Shown: positions 31,315 to 40,760, counted from the stretch's first letter. The stretch is 64,000 nt of DNA from CAVTAV01 sp963732795 (GCA_963732795.1 CAVTAV010000002.1:372001-436000), one strand, 5' to 3'. Program-made: numbers and translations. Notes: generated from the sequence alone by a model not told the origin.

Positions 31315-32175
31315 CTAACCGACTTCGACCGGCGTGTCCGGCGCGCTGCCCCATTCGGACCAGGAGCCGTCATAGACCGCGAGCTTGCGGTGCCCGATCA
31401 TATGGAGGCCGAGGAACAGAACGCAGGCGGTGACGCCCGAGCCGCAGCTCGCGACCACCGGGGCCTTGGTATCGACGCCCGCCTCCCGGAACGCAGCCTC
31501 GATCGCCTCGGGCGGCAGGAAGGTGCCGTTCTCGGGATCGAACAGCTTCGTGAAGGGCAGGTTCAGCGAGCCGGGGATATGGCCGGCGCGCACATTCGGC
31601 CTCGGCTCGGGGGCCTTGCCGGAGAAGCGCTCGGCCGAGCGCGCGTCCACGACCTGTTCGCGCCGGGTCTCGACGTAACGCGTGATCTGCCCCTTGTCGC
31701 GGACCATGAGCGAATTGAGGCGCGCCGTGAAATGGCGCTCCTGGGGCATCGGCGGCAGGTCGTCCACCGGCCGGCCTTCGCGCAGCCATTTGTTGCAGGC
31801 CGCCATCGAGCACGACGACATCCTCGTGCCCGAACACCTTGAACATCCACCATGCCCGCGCAGGCGCTCGCCACGCCGCCGCCGTCATAGACGACGATCC
31901 GGTTGCCATCGCCGAGGCCGAGCTTGCGGACCCGGGCGGAGAACTTCTCGGCGCTCGGCAGCATATGGGGCAGGTCGCTGTCGGTATCGGCGATCTCGTC
32001 GATATCGAAGAACACGGCGCCGGGGATATGGCGCTCGTGATATTCCGTCTTGGGGTCCCGGTTGTCGGCCGGCAGGTACCAGGAGGCGTCGACGATGCGG
32101 ACGTCCGGCGCGTCGAGATGGGCGGCCAGCCAGTCGGTCGAAACGATGGTGTTCGGCGAGCACGTCAGCGGCCAC
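31315..32175 (-). CDS. sseA: 3-mercaptopyruvate-type sulfurtransferase (two rhodanese domains), frame-broken
   Basis: Transfers sulfane sulfur from 3-mercaptopyruvate. It starts near GTG 32175 and reads STDWLAAHLDAPDVRIVDASW, then YHERHIPGAVFFDIDEIAD. Frame changes near 31862 and 31805 restore AWWMFKVFGHEDVVVLDGGL followed by NKWLREGRPVDDLP. The second rhodanese domain ends with the active loop ASCGSGVTACVL, whose CGSGVT sequence is typical of mercaptopyruvate rather than thiosulfate sulfurtransferases. The start region is itself uncertain by one frame. It lies between cysK and metC on the same strand. Confidence 0.85.
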
Positions 32176-32191
32176 GGGGCGATCTCTCGTG

Positions 32192-33201
32192 TCAGGTGTC
32201 CAGCCAGGAGGGCGTCGGGCAGGCCCTTGGATTTCAGGAACTCGGGATTGAACAGCTTGCTTTGATAGCGGCGTGCCGTAATCGCAGAGGATCGTGACGA
32301 TGGTCTTGCCGGGCCCGAGCTCCTTGGCGAGGCGGATCGCGCCGGCGACATTGATGCCGGTCGAGCCGCCGACGCACAGGCCTTCGTCGATCAGCAGGTC
32401 GAAGATGACCGGCAGGGCTTCTTCGTCCGGGATCTGGTAGGGGAAATCGACCGGCGCGCCTTCGAGATTCTTGGTGATGCGGCTCGTGCCGATGCCTTCG
32501 GTGATCGAGGTGCCTTCGGGTTTCAGCTCGCCGGTCTTGTAGAAATTATAGAGCGCCGCGCCGCCCGGATCGGCAAGGCCGATCTTGACGTCCGGGTTGC
32601 GCTCCTTGAGGACCATCGCGGTACCCGCCAGCGTGCCGCCGGTGCCGACGGCGCAGATGAAGCCGTCGACCTTGCCGTCGGTCTGGGTCCAGATCTCGGG
32701 GCCGGTGCTCATGAAATGGCCCATCCGGTTCGCGACATTGTCGAACTGGTTGGCCCAGATCGCGCCGTTGGGCTCCGTCTCGGCGAGCTCCTCGGCGAGG
32801 CGGCCGGAATATTTGACGTAGTTGTTCGGTCGCTGGCATAGGGCGCGGCGGGCACGAGCCGGAGATCGGCGCCGCACAGCCGCAGCATGTCCTTCTTTTC
32901 CTGGCTCTGGGTCTCGGGCATGACGATGACCGAGCGGTAGCCCATGGCGTTTCCGACCAGCGCGAGGCCGATGCCGGTATTGCCGGCGGTGCCCTCGACG
33001 ATCACGCCGCCGGGGCTGCAGCAGGCCCTTCTCCTCGGCGTCGCGGATGATGTAATAGGCCGCGCGATCCTTCACCGAGCCGCCCGGATTGAGGAACTCG
33101 GCCTTGCCCAAAATGGTGCAGCCGGTCTCTTCCGAGGCCTTGCGCAGTTTGATGAGCGGCGTGTTGCCGATCGTGCCGAGGAATCCGTCGCGAATTTGCA
33201 T
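32192..33201 (-). CDS. cysK: Cysteine synthase, frame-broken
   Basis: Makes cysteine from O-acetylserine and sulfide with PLP. ATG 33201 starts MQIRDGFLGTIGNTPLIKL. The PLP Lys is in LNPGGSVKDRAA, and the substrate loop is VEGTAGNTGIGLAL. The PLP-phosphate loop is VGTGGTLAGTAMV. Frame changes are needed near 33013 (C run), 32846 (ASDPNNYVKYSG), 32270 (into RYQSKLFNPEFLKSKG) and 32212, the last giving the stop at 32192-32194. Length about 336, the longer alphaproteobacterial type. First gene of the sulfur operon and divergent from queF. Confidence 0.92.
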
Positions 33202-33321
33202 GGCGGTCTTGGGTTGAAGGGCCGATGGAAACCCGAACCTACCGGCAGACGCCTGACCGTTCAAGCACCTAACGGGCGGCGCGCTTGCCAGCGGCCCGCC
33301 TTGCGTGTATTCGCTTCAGCC

Positions 33322-33789
33322 ATGGCGAAGAAACCCCGATCCACCGGCCTGAAACAGCTTGGCAAGCCGACCAAGCTCCCCGAGGGGCCGGACGAGGCGC
33401 TTCTGGAGCGGGTCGCCGATCCGAATAAGGGCACCGCCTATGTCGTGCGCTTCACCTGCCCGGAATTCACCTGCCTTTGCCCGATTACCGCCCAGCCGGA
33501 TTTCGCCCATTTCGTGATCGATTATGTGCCGAACGGCTGGCTCGTCGAGAGCAAGAGCCTGAAGCTCTATCTCGGCTCGTTCCGCAATCACGGGGCGTTC
33601 CACGAGGACTGCACGGTCTCGATCGCCAAAAGGCTGGAGGCGCTTCTGAAGCCGAAATGGCTTCGGATCGGCGGTTACTGGTTTCCGCGCGGCGGCATTC
33701 CGATCGACGTATTCTACCAGTCCGGCAAGGCCCCGACGGATGTCTGGATTCCGGACCAGGGCGTCGCGCCCTATCGCGGGCGGGCGTAG
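33322..33789 (+). CDS. queF: NADPH-dependent preQ0 reductase (QueF, single-domain type)
   Basis: Reduces 7-cyano-7-deazaguanine to preQ1 for queuosine in tRNA. It is a 155-residue, short-type protein: the catalytic Cys 53 lies in CLCPITAQPDFA with the conserved Asp 60. The NADPH-binding ESKSLKLYLGSFRNH is complete at about 77-91. ATG 33322 follows MAKKPRSTGL. Divergent from cysK. The other queuosine genes queD, queE and queC lie 1.5 to 3.4 kb downstream on the other strand. Confidence 0.96.
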   Translation: MAKKPRSTGLKQLGKPTKLPEGPDEALLERVADPNKGTAYVVRFTCPEFTCLCPITAQPDFAHFVIDYVPNGWLVESKSLKLYLGSFRNHGAFHEDCTVSIAKRLEALLKPKWLRIGGYWFPRGGIPIDVFYQSGKAPTDVWIPDQGVAPYRGRA

Positions 33790-33794
33790 AGGCA

Positions 33795-33881
33795 CTGGAT
33801 TGCCGCGCTCCCGTTGGTCGCTCGCAATGACGGATCTTTTTAGGACGTCATCGCGAGGCGCGAAGCGCCGCGGCGATCCAG
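33795..33881. repeat. Palindromic intergenic repeat, inside-out arrangement
   Basis: The two halves found at 30007-30083 recur here, each in inverted orientation: CTGGATTGCCGCGCTCC...CTCGCAATGAC, a 15-base spacer, then GTCATCGCGAGG...GGCGATCCAG. It lies directly after queF. Confidence 0.78.
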
Positions 33882-33971
33882 GACGGTCGGGGCTTGATCA
33901 AAATCAAGGAAGCTTGTCTCGCCTTGCGTTGTCATTTGCCATTGCTGGCTGACCTTTACCTGCGAGGAATC

Positions 33972-34392
33972 ATGTCTCTTCGTCGCTCTATTCTGGCGCT
34001 TGCCGCCGTAATGCTCGTCGCGCCTGCCGCTATTGCCGCGGACGGACAGGAGGCGACGGTGAAGGAGCTCATGCTCGGGATCGTGATCCCGGCCTCCGAC
34101 GGCGTGTTCGGGGTGGCGTCCGAGGCGCCGAAGAATGACGTCGAATGGGAGCGCATCGAGGCGGACGCCATGGTGCTCGCGGAAGCCGGCCGGCTACTGA
34201 CTCAGGGCAGCCGCCCGAAAGACCAGGGTGACTGGGTGAAGTTCTCGAACGATCTCGTCTCCGCGGCCCTCGAAGCGGCGAAGTATGCCAAGGCCAAGGA
34301 TGTCGACAAGGTGAGCGATGCGGGGAACACGCTCTACGACTCCTGCGACTTCCTGCCACATGAAATACATGGCCGATCGCGTCCCTCAGTAG
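33972..34392 (+). CDS. Cytochrome c'/c556-like periplasmic protein, frame-broken at 3' end
   Basis: About 139 residues from ATG 33972. A signal peptide (SLRRSILALAAVMLVAPAAIAA) has its cut after AIAA. A helical bundle follows, with VKELMLGIVIPASDG and WERIEADAMVLAEAGRLL. Removing one C near 34353 restores the C-terminal haem site SCDFCHMKYMADRVPQ and a TAG at 34390-34392. A C-terminal CxxCH on the last helix is the hallmark of the c'/c556 group. Read without repair, the haem site would be lost. Confidence 0.78.
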
Positions 34393-34415
34393 ACTGTAGG
34401 AAGTACGGGGCGGGG

Positions 34416-35273
34416 CTACTCCCAGCCGGATTTCTCGTCCTCGGGGACCCTTTGCAGGAACGCCTCGACGGCGTGGATCTTGCCGCCATAGACCTTGAAT
34501 ACCTCCCAAGCAGCGAGCCGATGGCCGGCGCCGCGCGGCCAATCGATCCGATGCCAGACAAGCCCCATCTGCTCGTCGACCATCACGAGCCGATCGTGCA
34601 AGCCCGGCCGCATGGGCGAGGGCTGGGTCTTGATGTTCTTGCAGGTCGGATTCCAGGTGCAGGCCGGACCGGCCGTGAGGCGGCCGTTTTCCCTGCGGTA
34701 GGCGTCCTCGGTGAACGGCGCGTCGACTTTGACGAAGCTACCGGCCTCAAGCCCACGCGGATAGTAGGACGCGATCCGGATATCGTCTTCGCGCGACATG
34801 CGCTCGTCGGGCTTCGGCATGTAATTCATCGCCGGGCTCGGCTCCTCGAGGCCGGTGAGGTCGAAGAAAAAGCCCTCTTCCGGCGTGCGGGTCACGGTCG
34901 TCTCGATCTCGGTGATCTTGCCGTCGATGACCTTGAGTCGGAGCGTCGCAAGCGCGGGCATTCCCGAGGTCGTATCGACAACGAAGTAGGACCCGGCATT
35001 GTGGGTCGTCGTGTCGATGATGTCCTGGCGGAATTTCTCGATTTTGGTGGCGTCCTTCCAGAGCCCGTCGCCGAGCTTCATGTCGTGGGTGTTCTCGGTG
35101 AAACGGACAGACTTGGCGAGCGGCAGCTTCGAGGGATCATGCGCCACCAGGGCGGCGAGATACTGATCGATGAAGCCCTTGAGGCACGCCCGGTCGCATG
35201 TCTCGGCCGCCTTGGCCGAGAGGCCGGGTACGAGAAGCCCCAATATGGTGAGCGCAAGTAAGCCTTTTCTCAT
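34416..35273 (-). CDS. Secreted protein of unknown function (SnoaL/NTF2-like repeats suspected)
   Basis: A 285-residue exported protein. The signal peptide is MRKGLLALTILGLLVPG to SAKAAE. It then has CDRACLKGFIDQYLAALVAH, a pattern of small cone-shaped NTF2-like domains. FTENTHDMKLGDGLW and later HRIDWPRGAGHRLAAWEVFK with VYGGKIHAVEAFL repeat the same layout, so two related domains are likely. Frame intact. A group of uncharacterised periplasmic or fungal secreted proteins looks similar. No catalytic residue can be named. Confidence 0.72.
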   Translation of the reverse strand: MRKGLLALTILGLLVPGLSAKAAETCDRACLKGFIDQYLAALVAHDPSKLPLAKSVRFTENTHDMKLGDGLWKDATKIEKFRQDIIDTTTHNAGSYFVVDTTSGMPALATLRLKVIDGKITEIETTVTRTPEEGFFFDLTGLEEPSPAMNYMPKPDERMSREDDIRIASYYPRGLEAGSFVKVDAPFTEDAYRRENGRLTAGPACTWNPTCKNIKTQPSPMRPGLHDRLVMVDEQMGLVWHRIDWPRGAGHRLAAWEVFKVYGGKIHAVEAFLQRVPEDEKSGWE

Positions 35274-35308
35274 GATCCTCCCCCTTTGGAGCGTTCGGCC
35301 CCCTGCCG

Positions 35309-35665
35309 TCAGTCTCCCTCGTAGGCGCATCCCGCGGTGCAGGTTTCGAAGAGCGTGATGCGGCTCAGGCCCGGAAGTGTAGGCTTTAGCCGCGTCCAGA
35401 TCCACTTGGCGATGACCTCGCTCGTGGGATTTTCCAATCCTTCGATCTCGTTCAGATAACGATGATCCAGCGCGGCCCAGATCGGCTCGAAGGCCTCGCG
35501 GACGTCGGCGAAGTCGGCCACCCAACCGAGCGACGGATCGAGATCGCCCTCGACATGGATGCGCGCGCGGAAGGAATGACCGTGCAGCCGACGGCATTTA
35601 TGCTCCGGCGGCACGTTCGGCAGTAGATGGGCCGCCTCGAAGGTGAATTCCTTGAAGATTTCCAT
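35309..35665 (-). CDS. queD: 6-carboxy-5,6,7,8-tetrahydropterin synthase
   Basis: Converts dihydroneopterin triphosphate to 6-carboxytetrahydropterin, first committed step to preQ0. The 118-residue protein has FTFEAAHLLP and HKCRRLHGHSF, which give the zinc His ligands 13, 28 and 30 and catalytic Cys 24. NPTSEVIAKWIW and ITLFETCTAGC complete the fold. ATG 35665. It shares the strand with queE and queC, separated by a palindromic repeat. Confidence 0.95.
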   Translation of the reverse strand: MEIFKEFTFEAAHLLPNVPPEHKCRRLHGHSFRARIHVEGDLDPSLGWVADFADVREAFEPIWAALDHRYLNEIEGLENPTSEVIAKWIWTRLKPTLPGLSRITLFETCTAGCAYEGD

Positions 35666-35697
35666 ATGTAATCCTGGGCGTTCTAACCCGCTCGGAT

Positions 35698-35765
35698 CGT
35701 CACCCCAGCGAAGGCTGGGGTCCAGCCGATGCAGGGCCTGGATTCCCGCCTTCGCGGGAATGACG
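35698..35765. repeat. Palindromic intergenic repeat (CGTCACCCCAGCG type)
   Basis: CGTCACCCCAGCGAAGGC and the inner hairpin CCCCAG-CGAAGG-CTGGGG are followed by CTGGATTCCCGCC-TTCG-CGGGAATGACG. It is one unit of a family widespread in Proteobacteria. A partial extra end (GGCGGGAATGACGAG) follows at about 35775. It sits between queE and queD. Confidence 0.75.
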
Positions 35766-35810
35766 GGGTGAGAGGCGGGAATGACGAGGAGGGCGGGGTG
35801 TGTCCCTTTG

Positions 35811-36448
35811 TCATGGAATACCGAGGTATTTGTGGGTCTGCAGGCTCAGGCGCCATTGGGGATGGGCGAGGCAGTATTTGACAGCTTCCGCCGTATTGGC
35901 GTCGCGGTCCGGGCCGTCCATGGGCTGGAGAAAGAAGCGCTCGAACGCCCAGTCGGCGAACTGCTCCGGTACGGCTCCGGCCTGCGGATAGACCAGCTTC
36001 AGTTCCTGGCCGCGCCGGACGACGATGTCGGTCCCGCCCTTGGGGCTCATGCAGATCCAGTCGATGCCGGCGGGCGGCGCGACGGTGCCGTTGGTCTCGA
36101 CCGCGATCTCGAAGCCGCGGGCATGGAAGGCAGCGATCAATGGCTCGTCGAGCTGCAGCAGCGGCTCGCCGCCGGTGCATACGAGATAGGGGTTGCGTCC
36201 GTCCGCCATCCCCAGAGCGCGGCGGCCGCGCCGGCCAGAGCTCGTCGGCGGTGGCAAATTTTCCGCCGCCGGGTCCGTCCGTCCCGACGAAATCGGTATC
36301 GCAGAACCGGCAGATGGCGCGGTCCCGGTCCTCGTTCGCGGCCGGACCACAGGTTGCAGCCGGCGAAGCGGCAGAACACGGCGCGCCGGCCGGTCTGCGC
36401 GCCTTCGCCCTGGAGCGTCAGGAACAGCTCCTTGACGAGATAGGTCAT
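35811..36448 (-). CDS. queE: 7-carboxy-7-deazaguanine synthase (radical SAM), frame-broken
   Basis: Radical SAM enzyme turning 6-carboxytetrahydropterin into 7-carboxy-7-deazaguanine. ATG 36448 starts TYLVKELFLTLQGEGAQTGR. The 4Fe-4S Cys set is spread over CRFAGCNLW and CRFCDTDF, which become in-frame only after removing one base near 36348. Further changes near 36235 and 36215 lead to GMADGRNPYLVCTGGEPLLQ, where GGEP contacts SAM. The C-terminal half is intact to HKYLGIP. The spacing of six bases from queC suggests co-transcription. Confidence 0.88.
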
Positions 36449-36454
36449 GGGCGG

Positions 36455-37186
36455 TCAGTCGACGCGACGGCGCGGCTGACGCCTTGCGTAGCGTGACGGG
36501 ATCGGCGAGCCCGGCTTCGGCGAAACCCTTGAGCCGCAAGCGGCAGGCGTCGCATTCGCCGCAGGCCGGCCCGTCCGGCATCCGGATCGTAGCAGCTCGT
36601 GGTCAGGCCGTAATCGATGCCGAGCCGCGTTGCCTTCGCGGATGATGTCGGCCTTCGACATCTCGATCAGCGGCGCGTGGATCTTGAGCTTCGCCTTTCC
36701 CTCGACGCCGGCGCGGGTCGCGAGATTGGCCATCGTTTCGAATGCGTCGATGTAGTCCGGCCGGCAATCGGGATAGCCCGAATAATCGATCGCATTGACG
36801 CCGACGAAGATGTCGTAGGCGCCGAGCACCTCGGCATAGGCGAGCGCAAAGGACAGGAAGACCGTGTTGCGCGCCGGAACATAGGTGATCGGAATGCCGG
36901 CCGACTCCTGGTTCTTCGGCACCGGGATGTCGTCGGTCAGCGCCGAGCCGCCGAAGGTGCCGAGATCGATGTCGACAATCTTGTGATGCCTGACCTCCAT
37001 GGCCTCGACGATGCGCTTGGCGGCTTTGACCTCGACCGCGTGGCGCTGGCCGTAGCGGAAGGTGAGGGCGCAGGGCTCGTAGCCGCGCTCGCGGGCGAGG
37101 GCGAGGGCGGTGATCGAGTCCAGTCCGCCGCTCAGCAGCACCACCGCTTTCGGTTTTTCTCCGGTCATGTCAGACTGCAGGCACAT
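36455..37186 (-). CDS. queC: 7-cyano-7-deazaguanine synthase, frame-broken at 3' end
   Basis: ATP-dependent formation of preQ0 from carboxydeazaguanine and ammonia. ATG 37186 has a GGAG eight bases upstream. The PP-loop is VVLLSGGLDSITALALA, followed by FRYGQRHAVEVKAA, PARNTVFLS and DYSGYPDCRPDYI. The zinc-Cys cluster near the C-terminus (SCYDP, then ACGECDACRLRLKG) needs frame changes near 36637 and 36585. A third change at GATC 36500-36503 gives the ending SRYARRQPRRRVD. Confidence 0.93.
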   Translation of the reverse strand: MCLQSDMTGEKPKAVVLLSGGLDSITALALARERGYEPCALTFRYGQRHAVEVKAAKRIVEAMEVRHHKIVDIDLGTFGGSALTDDIPVPKNQESAGIPITYVPARNTVFLSFALAYAEVLGAYDIFVGVNAIDYSGYPDCRPDYIDAFETMANLATRAGVEGKAKLKIHAPLIEMSKADIIREGNAARHRLRPDHELLRSGCRTGRPAANATPAACGSRVSPKPGSPIPSRYARRQPRRRVD

Positions 37187-37320
37187 CGTATTTCTCCGGC
37201 GCGAACGATGGGGGAACTCATACAGGACGCCGGGCAACCCCGCAAGTTCGCTCAGGGCGGGCGGGACGCCGCGTAAAGTATAGCGTTTCAAGGAGTTTTT
37301 CGCGATGCCAAGGTTCCGAC

Positions 37321-37867
37321 ATGGAAAGCTTATGGGATTTCATGCTCGCTGCCCTGGCGGCGACTCCGGGCGCCTGGGCCGCCGACTATATGGCCGGGCA
37401 GGCCACGGTCGATCGACGGCCAGCACCTCAAGCTCGACGGCAAGACGTTGTCGCTCTACGGCATCGACGCGCCCGCGCTCGACGCGACCTGCCTGGAATG
37501 GCGCGGTACGAGCCAGATCAGCTATCCCTGCGGCGAGCACGCCAAGGCGTTCCTGGCAAGCATCGCGGCGGCTCGCGCGATTTCGTCTGCGTCAAGGCGG
37601 CCGGCGGCGATGCCGACCAGGTCACCTGCTATGCCGACGGCCGGGATGTGGCCGAGGCCATGGTGGAAGCCGGTTGGGCCGTTGCCTGCGGCTATGCGAG
37701 CCGCTATGTGCGGGAGGCGACACGGCGCGCGCACGGCGCGCGTCGGTCTGTGGGCGGGGAACTTCAAATTGGCCGGCCAATGCCAAGCGGCCGACCTGCC
37801 GGATGGAGACGACCCATCCGCCGCCGACAATCTGCCGCCGGCGTCGAAATTCAAGCAGAAGCCTTAA
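37321..37867 (+). CDS. Thermonuclease-family (SNase-like) secreted protein, frame-broken
   Basis: About 180 residues. An N-terminal hydrophobic signal starting at 37321 or 37342 (MLAALAATPGAWAADYM) is followed by an OB-fold with LDGKTLSLYGIDAPALD, the family's LxGIDAPE-like motif with the usual Glu not evident. Cys-paired CGEHAKAFL, VTCYADGRDVAEAMVEAGWA and a C-terminal GLWAGNF follow. Frame changes are near 37411 (GATC), 37565 and 37745. The family degrades nucleic acid, but with the Glu position changed this copy may not be catalytic. Confidence 0.75.
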
Positions 37868-37876
37868 GTCCTAAGG

Positions 37877-38388
37877 CTATAGCCTCATCCGGCGCTGCGA
37901 GAACGACAACGGGACGCTGCCGTACTGCTTGTACTTCTTGGCGACCGTCAGATTGTCCTTCAGGATCTGATTGTCCGGCCGATCCTCGAGCGCGGCCTCG
38001 TAATCCGTGATCGCGGCGTCCGGATCGCCCATGCCGAGAAAGGCGTTGGCGCGATTGTTGAGGAAGCGCCAGTCGTCCGAATCGAACCTCAGAGCCTTGT
38101 TGCAGGTGTCGATCGCCATCTCGAAGCGCGTCATCTGCGCATAGGCGATGCACATAGTTGTTGAGGACATAAGCCGAGTAGTTCGGCGACAAATCCATGG
38201 ATTTGAGGGCTTTTTCGCCGAGCTCGATCGACTTTTTCGGGTTTGTCATCCCGCAGCGCGCGTTCCGCGTCGATCGCGATACCCACAGCGGGCGAGAAAT
38301 TCATATCCGCCGATGCCGGCCGCGGATAGGCCAGCAGGGCGCCAAGTGTCAGCGTCAGAGCGGTGCAGGCTAGTTTCGTTCGTGTCAT
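37877..38388 (-). CDS. Secreted TPR protein, frame-broken
   Basis: About 170 residues from ATG 38388, with GGAGG seven bases upstream. The signal peptide is KLACTALTLTLGALLAYPRP. Three tetratricopeptide-like helical pairs follow: IELGEKALKSMDLSP, MTRFEMAIDTCNKALRFDSD and FLGMGDPDAAITDYEAALE. Frame changes are at GATC 38226-38229 and near 38157. Convergent with the nuclease-like gene, with 9 bases between stops. The partner is unknown. Confidence 0.75.
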
Positions 38389-38788
38389 GACCGTACCTCC
38401 GGTCGAACCGGGCCGATTATCGCATACCGGCGAAAATTTTGCGAGAGACGGGGCGCAGTAACCAGTCAAATCCGCGCGATCGGGCAACCCGCTCTGCGAG
38501 TTCGCCGTCCTTCGATTACGCAATATAGTCTTAACAGAATTTTAATGCACCTTAGCCAGACATGAAGCCGTAAGGACTCTATGCGACGTTTAGGACTAAA
38601 TTCGGCCGTAAGTCCAGAAGATGTCTTTTTCGTCCATCGAGTTCGAATACTCAAGAGGTCGCTTCGACGACCCGGTCCGTTGCTTTCGATTCTCACGTTA
38701 CTGTCACAATACGGCCATCTAAGCCTTCTATGGTTGTGACCGCAAAGCGGGGGTAGGGCGTGTAACCCGAGTTAAGGAGCTAGGACGA
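38389..38788. other. AT-richer intergenic region, 400 bases
   Basis: No gene is supported. It separates the divergent TPR gene and the 68-residue gene. It contains a perfect CtrA-type box at 38531-38545. The AT content is clearly higher than average, as expected of a regulated promoter region. Confidence 0.5.
38531..38545. promoter_or_regulatory. CtrA-type box
   Basis: TTAA-CAGAATT-TTAA, exactly the TTAA-N7-TTAA pattern bound by the cell-cycle regulator CtrA in Alphaproteobacteria. It lies 143 bases before the TPR gene start and 243 before the 68-residue gene. Confidence 0.55.
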
Positions 38789-38995
38789 ATGAACGTGAAT
38801 ATCAGCCGCGCAGGCGTGGAACGGGTCGCAGCAACCGTCCTTCGCCACGTGCGGCCGGACACACGGGCAGAAGCCGCCTATATCATTCGCGTGCGGCTGG
38901 GCTGCTACGGAATCGACGAAACCATGATCGCGACGGTGATCGACGCCTATTTCGAGTCGCAGAGCGAGACCGACGCGCTCGAAAGAGTTGCCTAG
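38789..38995 (+). CDS. Hypothetical 68-residue protein
   Basis: ATG 38789, ten bases after a good AAGGAG. The sequence MNVNISRAGVERVAATVLRH continues into a helical, mildly acidic protein (GIDETMIATVIDAYFESQ). No membrane segment. I do not know the family. The strong ribosome site, a CtrA-type box upstream and a hairpin just after the stop support a real, possibly cell-cycle-regulated small gene. Confidence 0.6.
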   Translation: MNVNISRAGVERVAATVLRHVRPDTRAEAAYIIRVRLGCYGIDETMIATVIDAYFESQSETDALERVA

Positions 38996-39034
38996 CGGCG
39001 TCTTTGCGCCGCCCGGTCCCGGCCCCGAGCCGGG
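38995..39034 (+). terminator. Double hairpin terminator candidate
   Basis: GCGGCG-TCTTTG-CGCCGC is followed by CCCGGC-CCCGA-GCCGGG and CCTTCC, directly after the stop of the 68-residue gene. Confidence 0.5.
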
Positions 39035-39105
39035 CGCCTTCCATGACTTCGGAGAGTCGCTCCTCGGAGCCGCGTAACTGTTGCGGTGTCCGGCTATCTC
39101 CATGA

Positions 39106-39120
39106 TTAATCCCGGTTTAA
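39106..39120. promoter_or_regulatory. CtrA-type box before manC
   Basis: TTAA-TCCCGGT-TTAA, a perfect TTAA-N7-TTAA, ending 96 bases before the manC start codon. Confidence 0.55.
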
Positions 39121-39216
39121 CGTATCTCCCTAGCTTCGAGACGTGCGGACGACGCGCGCTTCGGACACCATCGTTTCGGCTTTGCAACCGCCGGATCTCA
39201 TGCCAGGAATACCCTT

Positions 39217-40649
39217 ATGAGCAACGGTAAGATCGTACCGGTCATTCTGTCCGGCGGGTCGGGGACGCGGCTGTGGCCGCTGTCGCGGTCGCTTTATCCC
39301 AAGCAGCTTCTCCCGCTGGTCTCCGAGAGGACCATGCTGCAGGACACCGTGCTGCGCGTCGCTGACCGGGAGCGGTTCACCGCGCCGATAATCGTCTGCA
39401 ATGACGAGCACCGTTTCATCATCGAGGAGCAACTCGCCCAGATCGGCGTCGACGATGCCACGATCGTGATCGAGCCCGAAGGCCATAATACGGCGCCGGC
39501 CGTGGCCGCGGCGGCGATCCTGGTCTCCCGTCAGATCCGCCGATGCGCTGCTCCTGATCATGCCGTCCGACCACGTCATCGAGGACGAAAGCGGCCTTTC
39601 GCGCCGCCGTGGACATCGCCGCCGGCGCGGCTGGCAAAAGATAAGCTCGTCACCTTCGGAATCAATCCGACCCGGGCCGAGACCGGCTACGGCTATATCG
39701 AGATCGGCGACGGCCTGCCGGGCCACAAGGGCTGCCACGCGGTCCAACGCTTCGTCGAAAAGCCCAATGCGGCCAAGGCGAAGGAACTTCTCGAAGCCGG
39801 AAACTATGCTTGGAACAGCGGATTGTTCCTGTTTTCCGCCCGAGACCTATTTGAGCGAGCTCGAAAGCTTCAATCCGCCGATGGTGAAGGCCTGCCGGGC
39901 GGCCTGCGATCAGGCCAAGTCCGATCTCGGGTTCCTGCGTCTCGATCCGAAGGCCTTCGCGGCCTGTCCGTCGGATTCGATCGACTATGCGGTGATGGAG
40001 CGGACCGAGAACGCCGCGGTCGTGCCGGTCTCGATGGGGTGGAGCGATGTCGGCTCGTGGTCGTCGCTCTGGGACCTGAGCGAGAAGACCGACAGCGGGC
40101 AATGTAACCCTCGGCGACGTGATCTCGATCGATACCGAGGACTGCTATCTCCGGAGCGACGGCCCGGCGATCGCCGCCGTCGGGCTCAAGGACGTGGTGC
40201 TGGTCGCGACCCGGGATGCGGTTCTCGCGGTCTCGAAGGAAGCCGCGCAGGACGTCAAGGCCATGGTCGACAAGCTGAAGCAGCTCGGCCGCAACGAGCA
40301 TGTCGCCCATGTCGAGGTCTTCCGGCCCTGGGGCTCCTATCAGACCACGGATTCCGGCAGCCGGTTCCAGGTCAAGCGCCTGATCGTCAAGCCGGGCCAA
40401 AAGCTCTCGCTCCAGAAACATCACCACCGCGCCGAGCACTGGATCGTCGTGCAGGGCACGGCTATCGTCACCCGCGACGATGAGGTGACGACGCTCTACG
40501 AGAACCAGTCCACCTATATCCCCATGGGCGTGACTCACCGCCTCGAAAACCCCGGCAAGGTGCCGCTGCACATCATCGAGGTGCAGTCCGGCGGCTATCT
40601 CGGCGAAGACGATATCGTCCGCTTCGAGGACACCTACGGCCGCGTCTGA
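39217..40649 (+). CDS. manC: Mannose-1-phosphate guanylyltransferase / mannose-6-phosphate isomerase, frame-broken
   Basis: Bifunctional enzyme giving GDP-mannose for surface polysaccharide. About 475 residues from ATG 39217. The pyrophosphorylase loop is ILSGGSGTRLWPLSR, then PSDHVIED, then FVEKPNAAKAKELLEAG. The C-terminal cupin isomerase domain has FRPWGSYQ and the metal-binding KHHHRAEHWIVVQG. Frame changes are near 39535 (GATC), 39587, 39637, 39842 and 40104, and each can be repaired by removing one base. No other exopolysaccharide gene is adjacent. Confidence 0.92.
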
Positions 40650-40760
40650 TCGTCGCGGCTATGTCGGGCCGTTCTTCTGGCTAAATCCGTCCGCGATTGC
40701 TAAAACCCTAGGCGAGGGGGCGGTTTCTCGCCCGTATCAGCACGTCAACGGGGAACAGTG

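Noticed and set aside
34393..35261. Continuation of the cytochrome c556-like frame for 290 more codons on the plus strand
   Set aside because: It is antisense to the secreted 34416-35273 gene. The natural stop at 34390-34392 appears once the CxxCH site is restored.
38466..38696. 76-codon minus-strand frame in the AT-richer intergenic region
   Set aside because: No ribosome site and Arg-rich composition. The region looks regulatory and holds a CtrA-type box.
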